From: Boswellia sacra
Taxonomy: Eukaryota; Streptophyta; Magnoliopsida; Sapindales; Burseraceae
Direction of reading: 5' to 3'
DNA length: 64,000 nucleotides
Assembly: GCA_013180625.2 (NCBI GenBank)
Contig: SNVD02000403.1
Location: 62,001-126,000 of the forward strand
Position 1 is the first letter of the stretch, and each line of letters starts with the position of its first letter. The translations under genes and the position numbers were made by a program. The notes under the pieces are model-generated. The model searched no databases, had not been told where the DNA came from, and saw nothing but the letters and a program-made list of their open reading frames with translations. This document shows, one piece after another, positions 13,081-26,114 of this stretch.

Positions 13081-15075
13081 GCCATATATAAGGGTGGCTA
13101 TTCGTGTTCGCAGGTCATATTCGTGTCATGTCGAGCTATGACATGACAACGATTGACCCAACACGAACACAACCTGTTTATTATTCATGTCATGATGGCT
13201 CAACTATGATTAACAAATGGGTAACACTATACAACATGCTAACATGAATAATAAACAGGCCGTTTCTGTGTTAGACACGAACATGACCCGTCTAACACGA
13301 TTATGACATGTTATAACACTTTTACATATATGATACGATTATACCATGTTTATATTTACGACATGATTATACATTAAAACCTATTTTTAAATGAAAATGC
13401 TATAACAAAATATGCAAAATTGAACAAAACTGAATACTAAGAACCATGCAGACTTCAATTGCAATATAAAGACAATAAGAAATCCACTACAACAATTCAA
13501 AATAACAAAAATAAAGTCTATAAAATCTCAAACAAGCATGCATAACATTCCTAAATTCTGGATGATTTAGCACAAGTTCATCACAAACAAATAAACAAAC
13601 AAACAAACACTTAAAAGTTATAACCATCTATCACAAATGACAATTAACAACAAGTTATAACCATTGCTTCTCTATCTCCTTTTTAACTCCTATCCATCTC
13701 CTCTTCAACTCTTAAGCAACCTCCAAAAAAAAAAAAGTTCATACTTATAAAAGTCAGATCATAAAATTATATAAGACATACTATCAGGGCAAATGAGTAG
13801 AATGGATGGGCCAGAATAAGGAAATAATAAACCTACAATCAATTAATCAATAAAGTTTACAATTCATTCATGATCTCATAAACCATAACAATGGAAACTA
13901 TAATATGCTTCAATTACCAAATCAAATTTCACATGTAAATGAATCATTCAATATGCTGTAATACTCTTTAGTTAGCAATTGAAAAATACAACACAAACTC
14001 ATTAACACCAAAGCGGCCAACCATTGAAAATGCAAATGAAACACAAACCCAACACTAAAATTACTTTCTACAATTAATTGGTCACTTACACAATTAAGAC
14101 CTTCATGCTATGGAAGAACTATCAGCTGATTCTCCGGCTTGTTGGTTGATACTTAATTTAATTACATCTTCAATAAACTCATCTATCTTTAGATTTTCAC
14201 TTTCTATAAAATTAAATTATTTATAGAATGATTAAAGAAGCATTTATAAATATAAGAAAACAACTTATAGAGAAAAAAAAAACAAAAAGAAATTGTTAAT
14301 GAGTTATCTTGTTCTCCAAACAACCAATCTCTAGTGCAAATCAAAGCCTCTACTGTATTTGGCATAAGTGCACTTCTAGATTGTTCAAAAACTCATCCAC
14401 CAACAGTAAAAGCTGACTTGGATGCAACTGTAGAAATTGGAATGCTTAAAATATCATGAGCCATACAGCAAGTTTAGGATAACGAAAACCATGTCCTTTC
14501 CAAAATAGGAGAATATCTAAATTGGTTGACAATTATATCCTTTATTTATCCAAATATAACTTGAATTGTGTTTTTTAATTTGAAATTTTTTTGTCTTACA
14601 CTGTCAGCTTGATCAAATTCCTTTACATATCATAGAGAAATAAGAATCATTAATAAAATGAATACGTACATAAAACAAAGATATAATTTTTAAAAAGTTT
14701 AGTGTTTTGTACCTTCAATAGAACAACTTCCATAGCCTTCTTAGTTGACATGTCTTGACAAGTTATATCATCATGATCTCTGGATGAAGAAGGTGCACCA
14801 AAAGTTGAAATTTTTTCTACTTATTGTACAAAGAAAACATCTTCTCTCTAACTTTAGATAACTCAATATCAAAATCATCCCCATAAAGCTTTTTATATGC
14901 AAACTCCATAAATTGCATTTTGTAGCATGGATCCAAGACAACTGCTTTAGCCAAAATAATGCAATAATTTGACCAATACTTCACAAACTTAGACAACATG
15001 CGTTTGGCCATCCTCCAAGTAGCTATTTTTGTTTTCTAAGTGTTGCTTCAAAGTCAAATGAGCCACAAGCACTTT

Positions 15076-15282
15076 TTTTTTTGTAACTAAGGTGTCTGGG
15101 CTAGCTTACGCACACCACAACGAATTCTCGAGAGAGTCTAGCGCTCCCACAACCCACTGTCACGGTCTCCCACTTACCTTATGGGGAAAGGGCATTGTGG
15201 AGAGTCGAACCCAGGACTTCATCGTGGCCTTACCAACTCCCTCCTGGGCCATTCTTGCCACTTGAGCCAACCCATTGTGGGT
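15076..15282 (-). mobile_element. tRNA-derived SINE with 12-bp target duplication
   Basis: About 207 bp, minus orientation, flanked by the exact repeat CACAAGCACTTT (15064-15075 and 15283-15294). The minus strand has an A-box-like TTGGCTCAAGTGGC followed by a B-box-like GGTTCGACTCTCC, a tRNA-unrelated body, and a 3' end running into A residues (poly-T at 15076-15082 on the plus strand). It sits inside the hAT transposase coding sequence. The spacing of the A and B boxes, the A tail and the target duplication are the usual SINE features. Confidence 0.85.
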
Positions 15283-15329
15283 CACAAGCACTTTAGGAAA
15301 GTACAAAGATGAAGTTGGGTACTTTGAGC

Positions 15330-16299
15330 TAGGGATGGGCGCTTTTACCCGACCTGATCAAACCCAATGAAGTTAACCTAACCCGAATCGAGTTTATTCG
15401 GGTACTTCAATAGAAAAACCCGATTTTAGATACTAAAATGTGAACCCGACAAACATCAGGTATTTATTGGATATTTTGTACAAAACCGAAACCCGACCCA
15501 ACCACGATCATTTGTTTTAAAGCATCATTATATACACGTGTCATCCCCTTATTTGTTAGACATATGCTAATATTATAGACCTTAGCACACAAAAACAAGG
15601 TTATAAATATAACTTTTCTCATAACCCTAGCCCCACTTTGATAGTTTCATTCAATCCTCATTCTCCTCCCTCTCTCAATTGACGGCTGGACCACCTTCCT
15701 TACCAATCTATCTTCTTTCTCATCAACATCAAACACCTCACCACGTTCCTCATAGCAAGCTCTTCCCTTTTTTTTTTTTTTTTTGCCCTCTCTCTTGTTA
15801 ACTACTCTACTTCATGTCATAGATCTTTCCTTTTTTTTTTTTGGCTCTTCAACCACAAGAATAAAATTATGCTTTTAGCTTTATCTCATTAACTTAGTTT
15901 TTTAATTTCTTAAATTATTGGGTTTTTGAAATTTCGATTAGGAATTTATGTACACTTATATGGATTTATTTTTATCCTTTTTGTTGTCAATTTGTCATTC
16001 TAATTTGCAATACAACTACAAATAATAAAAAAATAATGCCTAAATATTTATAAAATTTTAATTATAAAAAGAAAAATAAAAATAAGTAAAATTATAATTT
16101 GAGTTCAAATTACCTTATTGGGCTAAAGCCCAACCCGATCTTACCCGATGAGACCCGACCCTACCTAAGTAAGTTCGGGTAGCATCGGTTCCAACATATT
16201 TTCTACCTGATACCGGGTAGATTTTTCTTTACCCGAACTCGAATGGGGTATATGTGATCAGGTTTAAACCTGACCCGACCCGACTAATGCCCACTCCTA
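15330..16299. mobile_element. Non-autonomous hAT element (MITE) 1, 970 bp
   Basis: The ends are TAGGGATGGGC and GCCCACTCCTA (inverted, 9 of 11 matching). The 8-bp duplication CTTTGAGC is exact at 15322-15329 and 16300-16307. Subterminal sequence is rich in ACCCGA/CGGGT words. Inserted in the hAT transposase pseudogene, 35 bp from the right-hand SINE target duplication. It has no coding capacity. Confidence 0.9.
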
Positions 16300-18500
16300 C
16301 TTTGAGCCAGAAAAAAACATGTTGTCTCATAAAATGCATTCAAAAAGTTGCTAATTTCTCAATTTTCAACCACTCATCCAAAAAAGGACAATGAAAATGT
16401 AATTAGAATCACTCAACTACATGTGACAGAAAGTTTGACTATAATACACGGCACTTTCAAGTGTGAGAAAAGTACAATTCCATCTTGTAGGAACATCTTG
16501 CCTCAAACCCATTTTACAATCTAGAGACACTTATTTCACACATTCAAGAAAAGTCTTTTTTCTTCCTTGTGACCTTTTGACATACTTAATGCTCTCACGA
16601 ATTTTATAGATTGCTTCATCTATTTCTTTCAATCCCTCTTGATTAACAAACTAAGGATATGAGCACAACAACGAATATGCAAGAAATCTCTTTTGGATAT
16701 TAGTGCTTTCCTAATATTTAAATTAGGATATTAGAAACTCAACACAAGTATCATTAGATGAAGCATTATCAAAAGCGATTGAGAATATTTTTCAATGCCC
16801 CACTCACTTAGCAACTTGTTTATTTTATCAGACAAATTAACTCCGGAATGTGGAGGTAGCAAAGCATAAAAGTTTAACACCCTCTTCTGTAAAACCCAAT
16901 TTTTATCAAGAAAACAAGCTACAAGACACGCATACCCATTCGCAGTTATGGAAGTCTATAAATCAGAGGTTAAACTAATTCTACTAGGTGCTTCCTCTAA
17001 CATACCTTTTATTTTGGCCTTTTCCCTATTATATATCTTTAATATATTAGCCTTGGCAGTGTTTCTAGAAATGGGATTCACCTTATCATTCAAATAAGTA
17101 AAAAGCCTCCTAATACCATTATATCAACAAATTGAAATGGCAAATCATGCATAATAAATGCAGTAGATAACAAATCATGAAAGAAAATAGGATCAAATTT
17201 AGGACTACGCATTTCCAAACGGCCATCAGTTTGGTTTATCATCTACTGACCTGCATCACGTGAATTTCTTCTTAGGCAGGACTCTAAATGCCGCTTCAAA
17301 TTACCCGTTCCATTCCTAGATTTAGAAATGTAAATTGCTCCACATAATTTATATTTAGTTCTTTGCTTCTTATCTGGATACCCTTCCCTTGGTAGTATAT
17401 CAAAAAACTTCCACACTGTTGAAGTTTAACTTTCTCTTTTGTGTCCCACTTTGACTCGTGCCCTGTTGTGTAGTGCCTTCAATCTCACTACCCATATGAA
17501 ATATGTCATCCCTACTTGCCAAATTAGTATCCACTCGATTTGCTGAATTTGTTTCCAAAGAATCCATTTTTAAGGAAAAAAAACCTACATAAAATTAAAA
17601 ACAAAATTAGTAGAAGAAATAAAATAGAATGGAAATAGTAAATAGTACAAATTAATTATAAGTAATAAATCATGCTTAGAAAGGTAACAAATTAATTATA
17701 CGTAATAAATCATGCTTGAAAAGGAAAAAAAAATCAAAAGGTCAATAACAAATCAAAAAAATAAAAGAAAGTATATATCTAATTCATTTTATAAAAGAAA
17801 AATAAAATATTAATACTTAAATGTGCTTTAATTGATTGTCTAATTCAATCAAGGCTTAATTGTTTATTAATGCTTAAAAAGACTAATAATCTTTATATTC
17901 TAATGATTAAATCAAAATCAAAATCAAAATGAAACGCAATAACAATAAACAATATGATGAACACTTAAATATGTATGTTTATTAAGAGCTTAATTCATCA
18001 TATTATATTAATAGTATCATTAAATTTCTCCACTTAAGCATATTTTTAGTCTTTGTATCGAATTAACTTCATCTTAATTTTAGTTTTTGTTACAGGTTTG
18101 GTAAAATAGGCATTTATAGATCAGAATGGTACAAATCTTGATTTGTTGGAAAGATGATTAAATTATCTGCAAGATCGTATTTCACAAGCATCAGGCTCTT
18201 AGTGGATCAAAAATGGGCTTGAAGTGAACCCATCTGCAGTTTCGGCTCAACCTGACCATGCCTCCGTATTTTGACCATATCTCTTGATATACATATCCAA
18301 ATTATATGAATCAAGATGTTCTAGAAAGCTGAGAGAAATATCTACAACTTTCTTGATGATATGTGATTAAAATTCTAAATAATTTGGTGCTGAAATCAGT
18401 GGTCAAAGTTGGTGTACATGATGATGCAAATTATCAACGAGATATTTTACAATTGTCCCTTTGTAATTTGACAAGTTTGCCCCTGAATATTTCTATAAAT

Positions 18501-19656
18501 TAGGGTTGCAAATTTTTGACACGACTTGTAAACCCAATACGACACAACACGAAATGCAAATTAGCGGGTTTGGATTTGTCTTAATTGTATTTGGGTTGTG
18601 TTTGGGTTGAAATTTTCAACCCGTTTAATAATTGGGTCGTGTTCGGGTTGACGGTTTGAACCCACGAGTGATACGAACCCGTTTAATGACACGAATCCGT
18701 TTAGTGATACGAACCCGTATAATGACACGAAACCGTTTAGTAACCCGTATAACCCAAATAAAACATAATATCATAAAGACACAAATTGACAATTTGACAC
18801 AATTAAATTTTGAATCGGTAAAATTACAAACAAAAGTCAAAAATTAATTTGAATTTTAAACTACTAAAGAGTCAACAAGATGAAATGGATTTTTTTTTCT
18901 AAATTTAAATTACACTTAAAGTTTGTATGGAACTTGGCATTTAGTAGACTATTTACCGTCTTGTGGAATGAAGTTTTTTTGAGACTTGGTATTTAGTGGA
19001 CTATTTATTGTGTTGTGGATTGAAGTTTGTATGGGACTTGGTATTTAATGGATGCTTTATTGTATTTAGTGGATTGAAGTTTGTTTAAGACTTGGAATTT
19101 AGTAGACTATCTATTATGTTGTGGATTGAAATTTGTATAAGATTCAATATTTAATGGACTCTTTATTGTGTTGTGGATTGAAGTCTGTATGTGACTTGGT
19201 ATTTAATAGACTATTTATTGTGTTGTGGATGGATTTTGAATATTTGATTATTGTTATTTTAAAAAAAGGTTGAAAATGGTAATGTGCATTCGTGTCATAA
19301 TCGTGTTAATTATTTAAACGTGTCATAATCATGTCAAAATATTTAAATGTGTCAAAATCGTATAAACGTGTCATAATCATGTCAAAATATTTAAACGTAT
19401 CATAATCGTGTCAAAACATTTAAACATGTCATAATCGTGTTAAACGAGTTATATTCGTGTCAAACCCGAAAATGACATGTTTATTATTCGTGTTAGCGTG
19501 TCTAGTCGTGTCACCCGTTTAATAATCGTGTCATGTTTGGGTTGGGTGTTTTTGACTCCAATAATAAATGGGTTGTGTTCAGGTTGGGTCAATTTTTATC
19601 GTGTCATAACTCGACACAACACGAATACGACCCGTGAACCCGTATTCCCACCCCTA
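18501..19656. mobile_element. Non-autonomous hAT element (MITE) 2, 1156 bp
   Basis: Starts TAGGGTTGCAAA and ends CCCACCCCTA. The duplications are CTATAAAT (18493-18500) and CTACAAAT (19657-19664), one mismatch. Comparison with the 3' LTR of gypsy C at 31612-31625 shows the uninterrupted target. The right end, reverse-complemented, is clearly similar to the left end of the 13089 hAT over about 55 bases (GTCATATTCGTGTCATGTCG against GTCGTATTCGTGTTGTGTCG). Inside are about six degenerate copies of a roughly 58-bp unit (18917-19232, with words such as GACTTGGTATTTA) and CGTGTCATAATCGTGTC repeats at 19290-19450. Confidence 0.9.
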
Positions 19657-20071
19657 CTACAAATAGAGGTGCCTTGTGACCCATTAGGGCATCTTGGCTT
19701 TGGCTGAGATCTCTTATTATTGCGTTTTTTCTCTTGTGTTTTGTTCTCTTAATGTTATTAATAATTCATTTTCTTTTTGCAATTTATTTTCTTTCTTGCT
19801 TAATGTTTCACTAAATTCTCTTTTGCTAAGGTGTAAGGGTGAAAACCTTGATTCTAACCTTGGCATGTGCTTAATAATAATAATCTTTTGTTATTTATTT
19901 TATATGATTTATATTTATTTTCCTAATTAATCTTGACACCACTCGTAAAGTGGAGGTCTTGATCCATTGTAGACAATCCTTGACACATCAAATGCTTTGA
20001 TCCTTTCTAGATGTCATATGGTTCTTCCTTACCGACAAAAGTCTAGTTAGAAACCTTAATTTATTGTAGAC

Positions 20072-21285
20072 TGAGAATTCTGGAAGTATGCAGTTATATA
20101 AAACAAAATAGTAAACTGTAAAGTGAATTGGCACAAGAGGATTTTTACGTGGTTCGGTTATAAAACCTACGTCCACGGACAGCCATAGAGCTGCAATTCA
20201 CTAAGTTCTTGTTTGTACAATCTTTAAGACCTTTTACAGTGTTGACTCACTCTCACACACAGATCTAATCTTTGTAAAACAAAACCTTCGCAAAGATCTT
20301 AAACTCTAGTAACACTGTCCACTCACTGTCATAGATAACTTAACAACACACTGTTAAGTTATACATAACACCCAATATCTAATACTGAATTACATAAACA
20401 CTTAACCCGTAAGTTATCCCAAGTGTCTACTAACTTACACAGACTCAATCAACAACTCATCTGCGATTTCTATCTCTCATACATGAATTAAAGACTCAAG
20501 AAATTAAATCAAAGAAGATATTCCAATTTACATTAAAGCTCTTTTATCAATTCATAGAATGCCAAAATCAGGATTCTCTCATAACCAAATCAGTTAACCA
20601 GTTTTAATCTCTCTTCAACCTCTGTCCTTTTTCCTGGTTATTACATGAAGTATATATAGAGAGTGTCTTGGAAGAAATCCCTTAGAAATCCTATAAAAGA
20701 TCTAATCAAAATCACATTAGGATTAGAAGAAACAAAATAGGAAGTGATTAAATACCTAAAGAGATTAGGATAAATAATCTCATATTCTAATTAGGATACA
20801 AGATATTATCCTAATTTTAGAAGATATTTATGAATCAAATACTTCCAAAAATATAATTCCAGAAACAGTAGAATAATCAAAATAATATTCTTGCTTCATC
20901 ATAAGTTGAACAAAACGTAACACATGAATGACACATGCGTGTTGTGACCAAAAATCTCGTTGTCAATGCTCTCGGCATAAGTGCTCGATAACCATGCTCG
21001 ACACTCGACACTTCTAACACAAATGTCTCAACAAAAATCTTCTCTACACATCTTCTCGACATTTCGATAGTCAGCACTCGACAATCTCGACAACTCGACT
21101 TCTCTCGACAACTCGACTTCACTCGACAACTCGACTTCACTCGACAACTCAACTTCACTCGACAATCTTGACAACAATACTCGATACTTGACAAAAATAC
21201 TCGACACTTGACAAAACCAAAACACAACACTGGAAATAAGCTCGACAACAATACTCGACACCAGCTTGACACACTAACACTAACA
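20072..21285 (-). mobile_element. Solo LTR of the Sirevirus-D family, 1214 bp
   Basis: Begins TGAGAATTCTGG and ends ACACTAACA (plus reading), flanked by the exact 5-bp duplication TAGAC (20067-20071, 21286-21290). It aligns with the element-D LTR: TATGCAGTTATA, ACGTGGTTCGGTTATAAAA, CCACGGACAGC, and GAGCTGCAATTCACTAAGTT match at 41229-41361. No internal sequence follows, so it is a recombination-derived solo LTR. It carries a tandem array of an 18-bp unit, TCGACAACTCGACTTCAC (about 21080-21160), absent from the other copy. Confidence 0.9.
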
Positions 21286-21853
21286 TAGACATATGGTGAT
21301 TGACACATTAGATGCTTAAACCCATTTATAAGAAGTGGTATAAATATTAGTAATGAAACAAATATAATTCATATAACTAAAATAGGCTTAAATGACATAC
21401 CTTCCAATTAGAAACTTCTTGATGTATGGATTCCAACTGAGTTATAATCGGGTTGTATATCCTTATTTGATATATCAAGGGTGGATCTCTTAACCTTAGC
21501 CTTCATTATTATTGTGTTAATTCCTCTTACTTGTATTTTAATTGTTCTCATTTATTATTTATGAACTTGTCCTTTTATTTGTTATGGTAGGTTTTACCTC
21601 TTATTTTCATAGATGGTTTTACCACCTTTTATTTTTGTTTTATATTTGAATGGTCGGTAGTACCGCCTACCATCTTTACCTTTATTTATTAATATTATCT
21701 TGTTATTTATTTTGATCATTCATACTACATTTGCTCCTCCTTTAGTTTGTAGCGCTAAATCCCCTTCCTCGTGGATCAACCCCGGTCTTATCGGGTTTAT
21801 TACTTCGAAACTCCTATACTTGAAAAATAATCCTATTTTTGGATGTGTCAAGT

Positions 21854-21872
21854 TTTTAGCGTCGTTGCTAAG
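21854..21872 (+). other. Gypsy C primer-binding site (degenerate)
   Basis: TTTTAGCGTCGTTGCTAAG starts 3 bases after the 5' LTR end. It resembles the TGGCGCCGTTGCCGGGG site, often assigned to tRNA-Asp, of many plant Athila/Tat elements, with several substitutions. Confidence 0.5.
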
Positions 21873-22051
21873 AAAGGTAAAATTTGGCGTGTAAAATTGT
21901 AAGTATTCTCTTTTCTCATTTTAGATCTTAATTTTTTTCTTTGTCATGTGTTCACCTTTTCTTTTCTTTTCTTTTTCAAATTTGCATAAAAATTTTGTCA
22001 CACACATCTAGTGGTAGACTTGTTAGAAAAACATCATCTTCCTTAGAAAAC

Positions 22052-23091
22052 ATGGCCGACAATCAAGTGGAAAGGTTCACGAATGAAGGGGACAATCATT
22101 CCCAACAAAATGACCAAAACCAACTAAGAACCCTCAGAGATTACATGAATCCGGTAAGGACTAGTGCACCATCTTGTGTAATTTCTCCTCCCGATGCAAT
22201 CCATTTCAATTTCAAATCAAGTTTCATTCGAATTTTATCTACCTTTCATTGCCTTGATAAGGAGAATCCATATTCACACTTAAAAATCTTTGAAGAGGTG
22301 TGTAACTCCTACAATGACCCAAATTGTAGCATAAACACCATTAGATTAAAGCTTTTTCCTTTTTCTTTAAAAGATAAAGCTAGAACATGGCTACAAAATT
22401 TGAGGTCAAGCTCCATCAGTTCGTGGGATGAGATGAAACAACAATTCTTGAAAAAAAAATCTCCTACCCATAGAACAAATTCTCTTAAAAAACAAATCAT
22501 CACTTTCACTCAAAAACAAGGAGAAACTCTTTACCAATGTTGGGATAGGTATAAAGAATTACTTAATACCTGTCCTCACCATAGTTTTGAAACTTGGAGA
22601 ATAGTTACACACTTCTATGAAGGGTTAATACCTCAAGATAGGCAACTAGTGGAGCTAATGTGTAACGGAGAATTTGGAAATAAAGATCTTGATGAAGCAA
22701 TTGACTACCTATTTCATTAGCAGACAAAGCCCAAAATTGGGACACTGCTGGCACCTATGAGGCACCAAGCAAAGCCCCAACCTCGACATTCAATAGAGGC
22801 ATTTACAACCTTAGGGAAGACCATGACCTTCAAGCCAAATATGCATTCCTAACTAGAAAAGTCGAGGCTTTAGAAATGAAAAAGAACGGTCAATTGAATT
22901 CTTTTCAAGAAATTATCTGTCACATTTGCAATGATAATGACCATCCTACTGATGAGTGCCCAACATTGTCTGCCTTTAGGGAATGTCTCCATGAACAAGG
23001 CAATGCTTTAAACACTTTTAAAAGGCCAAATCACAATCCATACTCACAAACCTATAATCCTGGTTGGAGAAATCATCCGAATTTTAGTTGA
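22052..23091 (+). pseudogene. Gypsy C gag
   Basis: Capsid and nucleocapsid protein of the retrotransposon. The likely start is MADNQVERFTNEGD at 22052, in frame with an open stretch to 22720 that holds a Retrotrans_gag domain (LKLFPFSLKDKARTWL, THFYEGLIPQDRQLVELMCN). A frameshift near 22715 moves the reading to LADKAQNWDTAGTYEAP and on to 22876-23091. There an intact CX2CX4HX4C zinc knuckle is seen (CHICNDNDHPTDEC). A stop follows at 23089-23091. Confidence 0.85.
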
Positions 23092-23394
23092 AAAATTGAC
23101 AATCATGCATAATCTTCACAAGTCCATTTTCAAACACATCAAAATTTTCAAAGTTCTCATGATCATGCATATGCTTCTCCTACGAATGACCTTGAAGAGA
23201 CCTTGCATTCATTCATTACAAAGCAAGAGACTTTCAATAGTCAAACTGCTCAAATATTAGCAAATTCGTCAAACACTCTTGCAAAATTTGCATCCACATT
23301 TATCATCTAAGAAAAAGAAAAATTTCCTTCTCAAACATTACAAAACCCCAAAGATCAATCTAACTCAAATGCAGGGAGTTCAAATAGCGATTAT

Positions 23395-24060
23395 GTGGAC
23401 CAAGCCAAATCAGTCATAATCCTTTGCAATGGTAAGGTTGTTGAAAAACATATTCCTAAACCTTATGAGAAAGAAGAAGAATCGATCTCTAAAGGTCAAG
23501 AAGAGGTTATCAAACCAACACCTAGCGAAGAAGGAACCAAATCCTCATCCGTGCCTCAATTTCCTCAAGCATTAGCCACACAAAAGAAACCAACTCACAA
23601 TTCTGAAATTTTTGAAATTTTCAAATTGGTAAAGGTCAACATGCCCTTGCTAGATGTGTTCAAACAAGTACATTCTTATGCAAAATTTTTGAAAGATTTA
23701 TGCACTGTGAAAAGAAAATTGAATGTGAAAAAAATGCCTTTCTAGCCGAGCAAGTAAGTGCTATTCTTCAAAACAATAATACAGTGGAATATAAGGATCC
23801 AGGTTGTCCTACAATTTCATGTATTATTGGAGATTGTAAAGTTGAACAAGCTTTACTTGATCTTGGTGCTAGTGTGAATTTGCTTCCATACTCAATTTTT
23901 CAGAAATTCAATCTAGGTAAGTTAAACCCAACTTCTGTGACTCTTTTGCTTGCTAATAGATCAATTAAAGTGCCAAAATGAGTAGTAGAAGATGTGTTAG
24001 TTCAAGTTGATAAATTCATTTATCAAGTGGATTTTATCGTCTTGGATACACAATAAATGG
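23395..24060 (+). pseudogene. Gypsy C protease region
   Basis: A linker rich in Lys and Glu (23395-23745) is followed, after a frameshift, by an aspartic protease remnant. It reads ALLDLGASVNLLPYSIFQ with the DLGAS active-site form common in plant Athila/Tat-like elements, then TSVTLLLANRSIKVPK (to 23981), and continues with stops as VDKFIYQVDFIVLDT. Confidence 0.82.
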
Positions 24061-24412
24061 AAATATGTAATTCAATTCTTGTCGTTTTAGGGCGTCCATT
24101 TTGGCTACCTCTAATGCTTTGATTAATTACAGGAATGGAGTCATAAAGCTTTGGGAACATGACATTAGAATTTAATGTTTTTAATATGTGCAAACAGCCA
24201 CATGAAGAGGATGATGAAATTGAGGAGGCTAATATGATTGAAACTATTGTGGGAGACCACATCCAAAAAGGAAGTTCTTCTGATCCTTTGGAAACTTATT
24301 TAGTCAATTCATTAGATCAAGTATGGAACTAAAGCCTGATCTTTCTGATATATGTTTTTTACTGGATTGTGCACAGGTGATAGAAAACGGCTCAAAACCA
24401 TGATTCGAAGAA

Positions 24413-26114
24413 TTGGGGCAAATGAATGAAATCAAGGAAGAGGAAACGCCCAAGTTAAAGTTGAAGCCCTTACCTGAAGAAATAAAATACGTATATCTTG
24501 GGGAGAATCAGACATATCCAGTGGTAATTTCTTCATCCCTCACAAGCGAGCAACAAGGTAAGTTGATACACGTGCTTAAAAAGTATAAAAATACAATCGA
24601 GTGAACTTTAAAAGACATAAAAGGCATTAACCTTTTGATTTGTATACGTAGAATACATTTAGAAAAAAATGCCAAAACATCCCAACAACCTCGAAGGATA
24701 TTAAATCCCCACATGAAAAAGGTCATTAGGGCTGAAGTTCTCAACCTACTTAATGTGAGAATTTCTACCATATTCCTGATAGTAAATGGGTAAGCCCTAC
24801 ACAAGTAGTACCTAAGAAATATAGCATTACAGTAGTCAAAAATGAAAAGGGTGAATCATTACTAATTCGAGTCTCATCTAGTTGGAGGACATGCATTGAT
24901 TATAGAAAATTAAATGTTGTCATCAGAATAGACCATTTTCCCTTACCATTCATTAACCAAATTTTAGAAAGAGTAGTGGGGCACTCCTACTACTGCTTTC
25001 TCGATGGATACTCAGGATATTATCAAATTCCCATTGCACTTGAAGACCAAGAAAAGACCACATTCACATACCACTTCGGTACTTTTGCATTTAGAAGGAT
25101 GCCTTTTAGACTTTGTAATGCTCCACCTACTTTTGAACGATGCATGTTGAGTATTTTTAGTGACATGGTTGAGCATTGTTTAGAAGTTTTCATGGATGAT
25201 TTGACTATCTTTGGTAACTCTTTTGATAATTGTCTTGAAAACTTAGAAAAAGTCCTTAAAAAGTGTGAAGAAAAAGGTCTTATTCTGAATTGAAAAAAAT
25301 ATGATTATATGATTACTTTAGAAATTGTCTTAGGTCATGTTGTGTCTTCCAAGGAAATTGAAGTGGACAAAGTAAAAGTGGAATTAATTTCCCATTTGCC
25401 TCCACCAAAAACAGGCAATGAGGTCTATTCATTCTTACGGCATGCCAGATTTTATAGGAGGTTCATAAGAAATTTTTGTGCCATATCTAAACCTCTTTGT
25501 AATCTCTTAATAAAAGACACTTCTTTTGAATGGACTCAAGAATGCCAAAAAGCCTTTGATATGTTAATTGGACTTTTAACAACTACTCTAATTATGCAAT
25601 CTCCTGATTTGGCCTTGCCTTTTGAATTGATGTGTGATGCGAGTGACTATGCTATTGGTGCTGTTTTAGGACAAAGAAAAGAAGGTAAGCCTTATGTGAT
25701 ATACTATGCAAGTAGGACTTTAAATAATGCACAAATGAATTACACAACAACTGAAAAAGAACTACTTGCAGTAGTATTTGCTTGGACAAATTTTGATCTT
25801 ATTTAATTAGTTCTCCAATGATTGTTTACACTGACCATGCAACTGTGAGATATTTAATGTCTAAACAAGATGCAAAACCTAGATTGATACAGTGGATCTT
25901 ATTGCTCCAAGAATTCAACATCACAATAAAGGATAAGAAAGGAGCCGAAAATGTCGTTACAGATCATCTGTCAAGATTAATGATAGAGACATTAATTGAA
26001 ACCCCATCTATCAATGACTCTTTTCTTGATGAATTTTTATTCTCCATTGCTGCAGTACCTTGGTTTGCTAACATTGTAAATTTTCTTGCAACAGGAGAAA
26101 TGCTACCTCATTAG
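24413..26114 (+). pseudogene. Gypsy C reverse transcriptase and RNase H
   Basis: The open stretch 24976-25293 carries RT motifs: FLDGYSGYYQIPIA, TFAFRRMPFRLCNAPPTFER and the catalytic box as FMDD (about 25189-25200). After a stop, 25309-25806 has the connection and the RNase H start (LMCDASDYAIGAVLGQ, YYASRTLNNAQMNYTTTEKE). 25818-26114 ends RNase H ([20 protein letters not shown]). Stops and frameshifts separate the pieces, for example at 24602, 25291 and 25804. Confidence 0.9.

Larger units (their letters stand above)
14310..17567 (-). pseudogene. hAT transposase (ZBED/RICESLEEPER type), disrupted
   Basis: The reading starts at the ATG at 17567 (MDSLETNSANRVDTN). A BED-type zinc finger follows after a frameshift (about 17430-17240): VWKFFDILPREGYPD, KLCGAIYISKSRNGTGNLKR, HLESC; the first Cys is replaced by Tyr. 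The middle part includes VPTRWNCTFLTLESAVYY (about 16500-16440). The RNase-H-fold segment at 15011-14817 reads KFVKYWSNYCIILAKAVVLD, as in DUF4413. The C-terminal hAT dimerisation region (about 14530-14310) shows DILSIPISTVASKSAFTVGG and MPNTVEALICTRDWLFGE in different frames. The coding region is cut by a SINE and a MITE; removing them brings the flanking halves together again. Frameshifts and stops show it is dead. Confidence 0.88.
17955..21850 (+). repeat. Gypsy C 5' LTR, containing two later insertions
   Basis: Starts TGATGAACA and ends GGATGTGTCA, like the 3' copy. About 1.51 kb remains after removing the MITE (18501-19656) and the solo LTR (20072-21285) with their duplications. Shared landmarks with the 3' LTR include AGAGGTGCCTTGTGACCCAT and CATCTTGGCTTTGGCTG. 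Confidence 0.9.

Noticed and set aside
18625..18847. Arg/Thr-rich ORFs on both strands
   Set aside because: Made by ACCCGTTTAATGACACGAA-type repeats of MITE 2.
20940..21270. CRISPR-like direct repeats (CTCGAC words)
   Set aside because: Plant genome, no unique spacers of constant length; a plain minisatellite in an LTR.
20877..21308. Minus-strand ORFs with SSEVEL repeats
   Set aside because: Product of the 18-bp tandem array in the solo LTR; no start context or domain.
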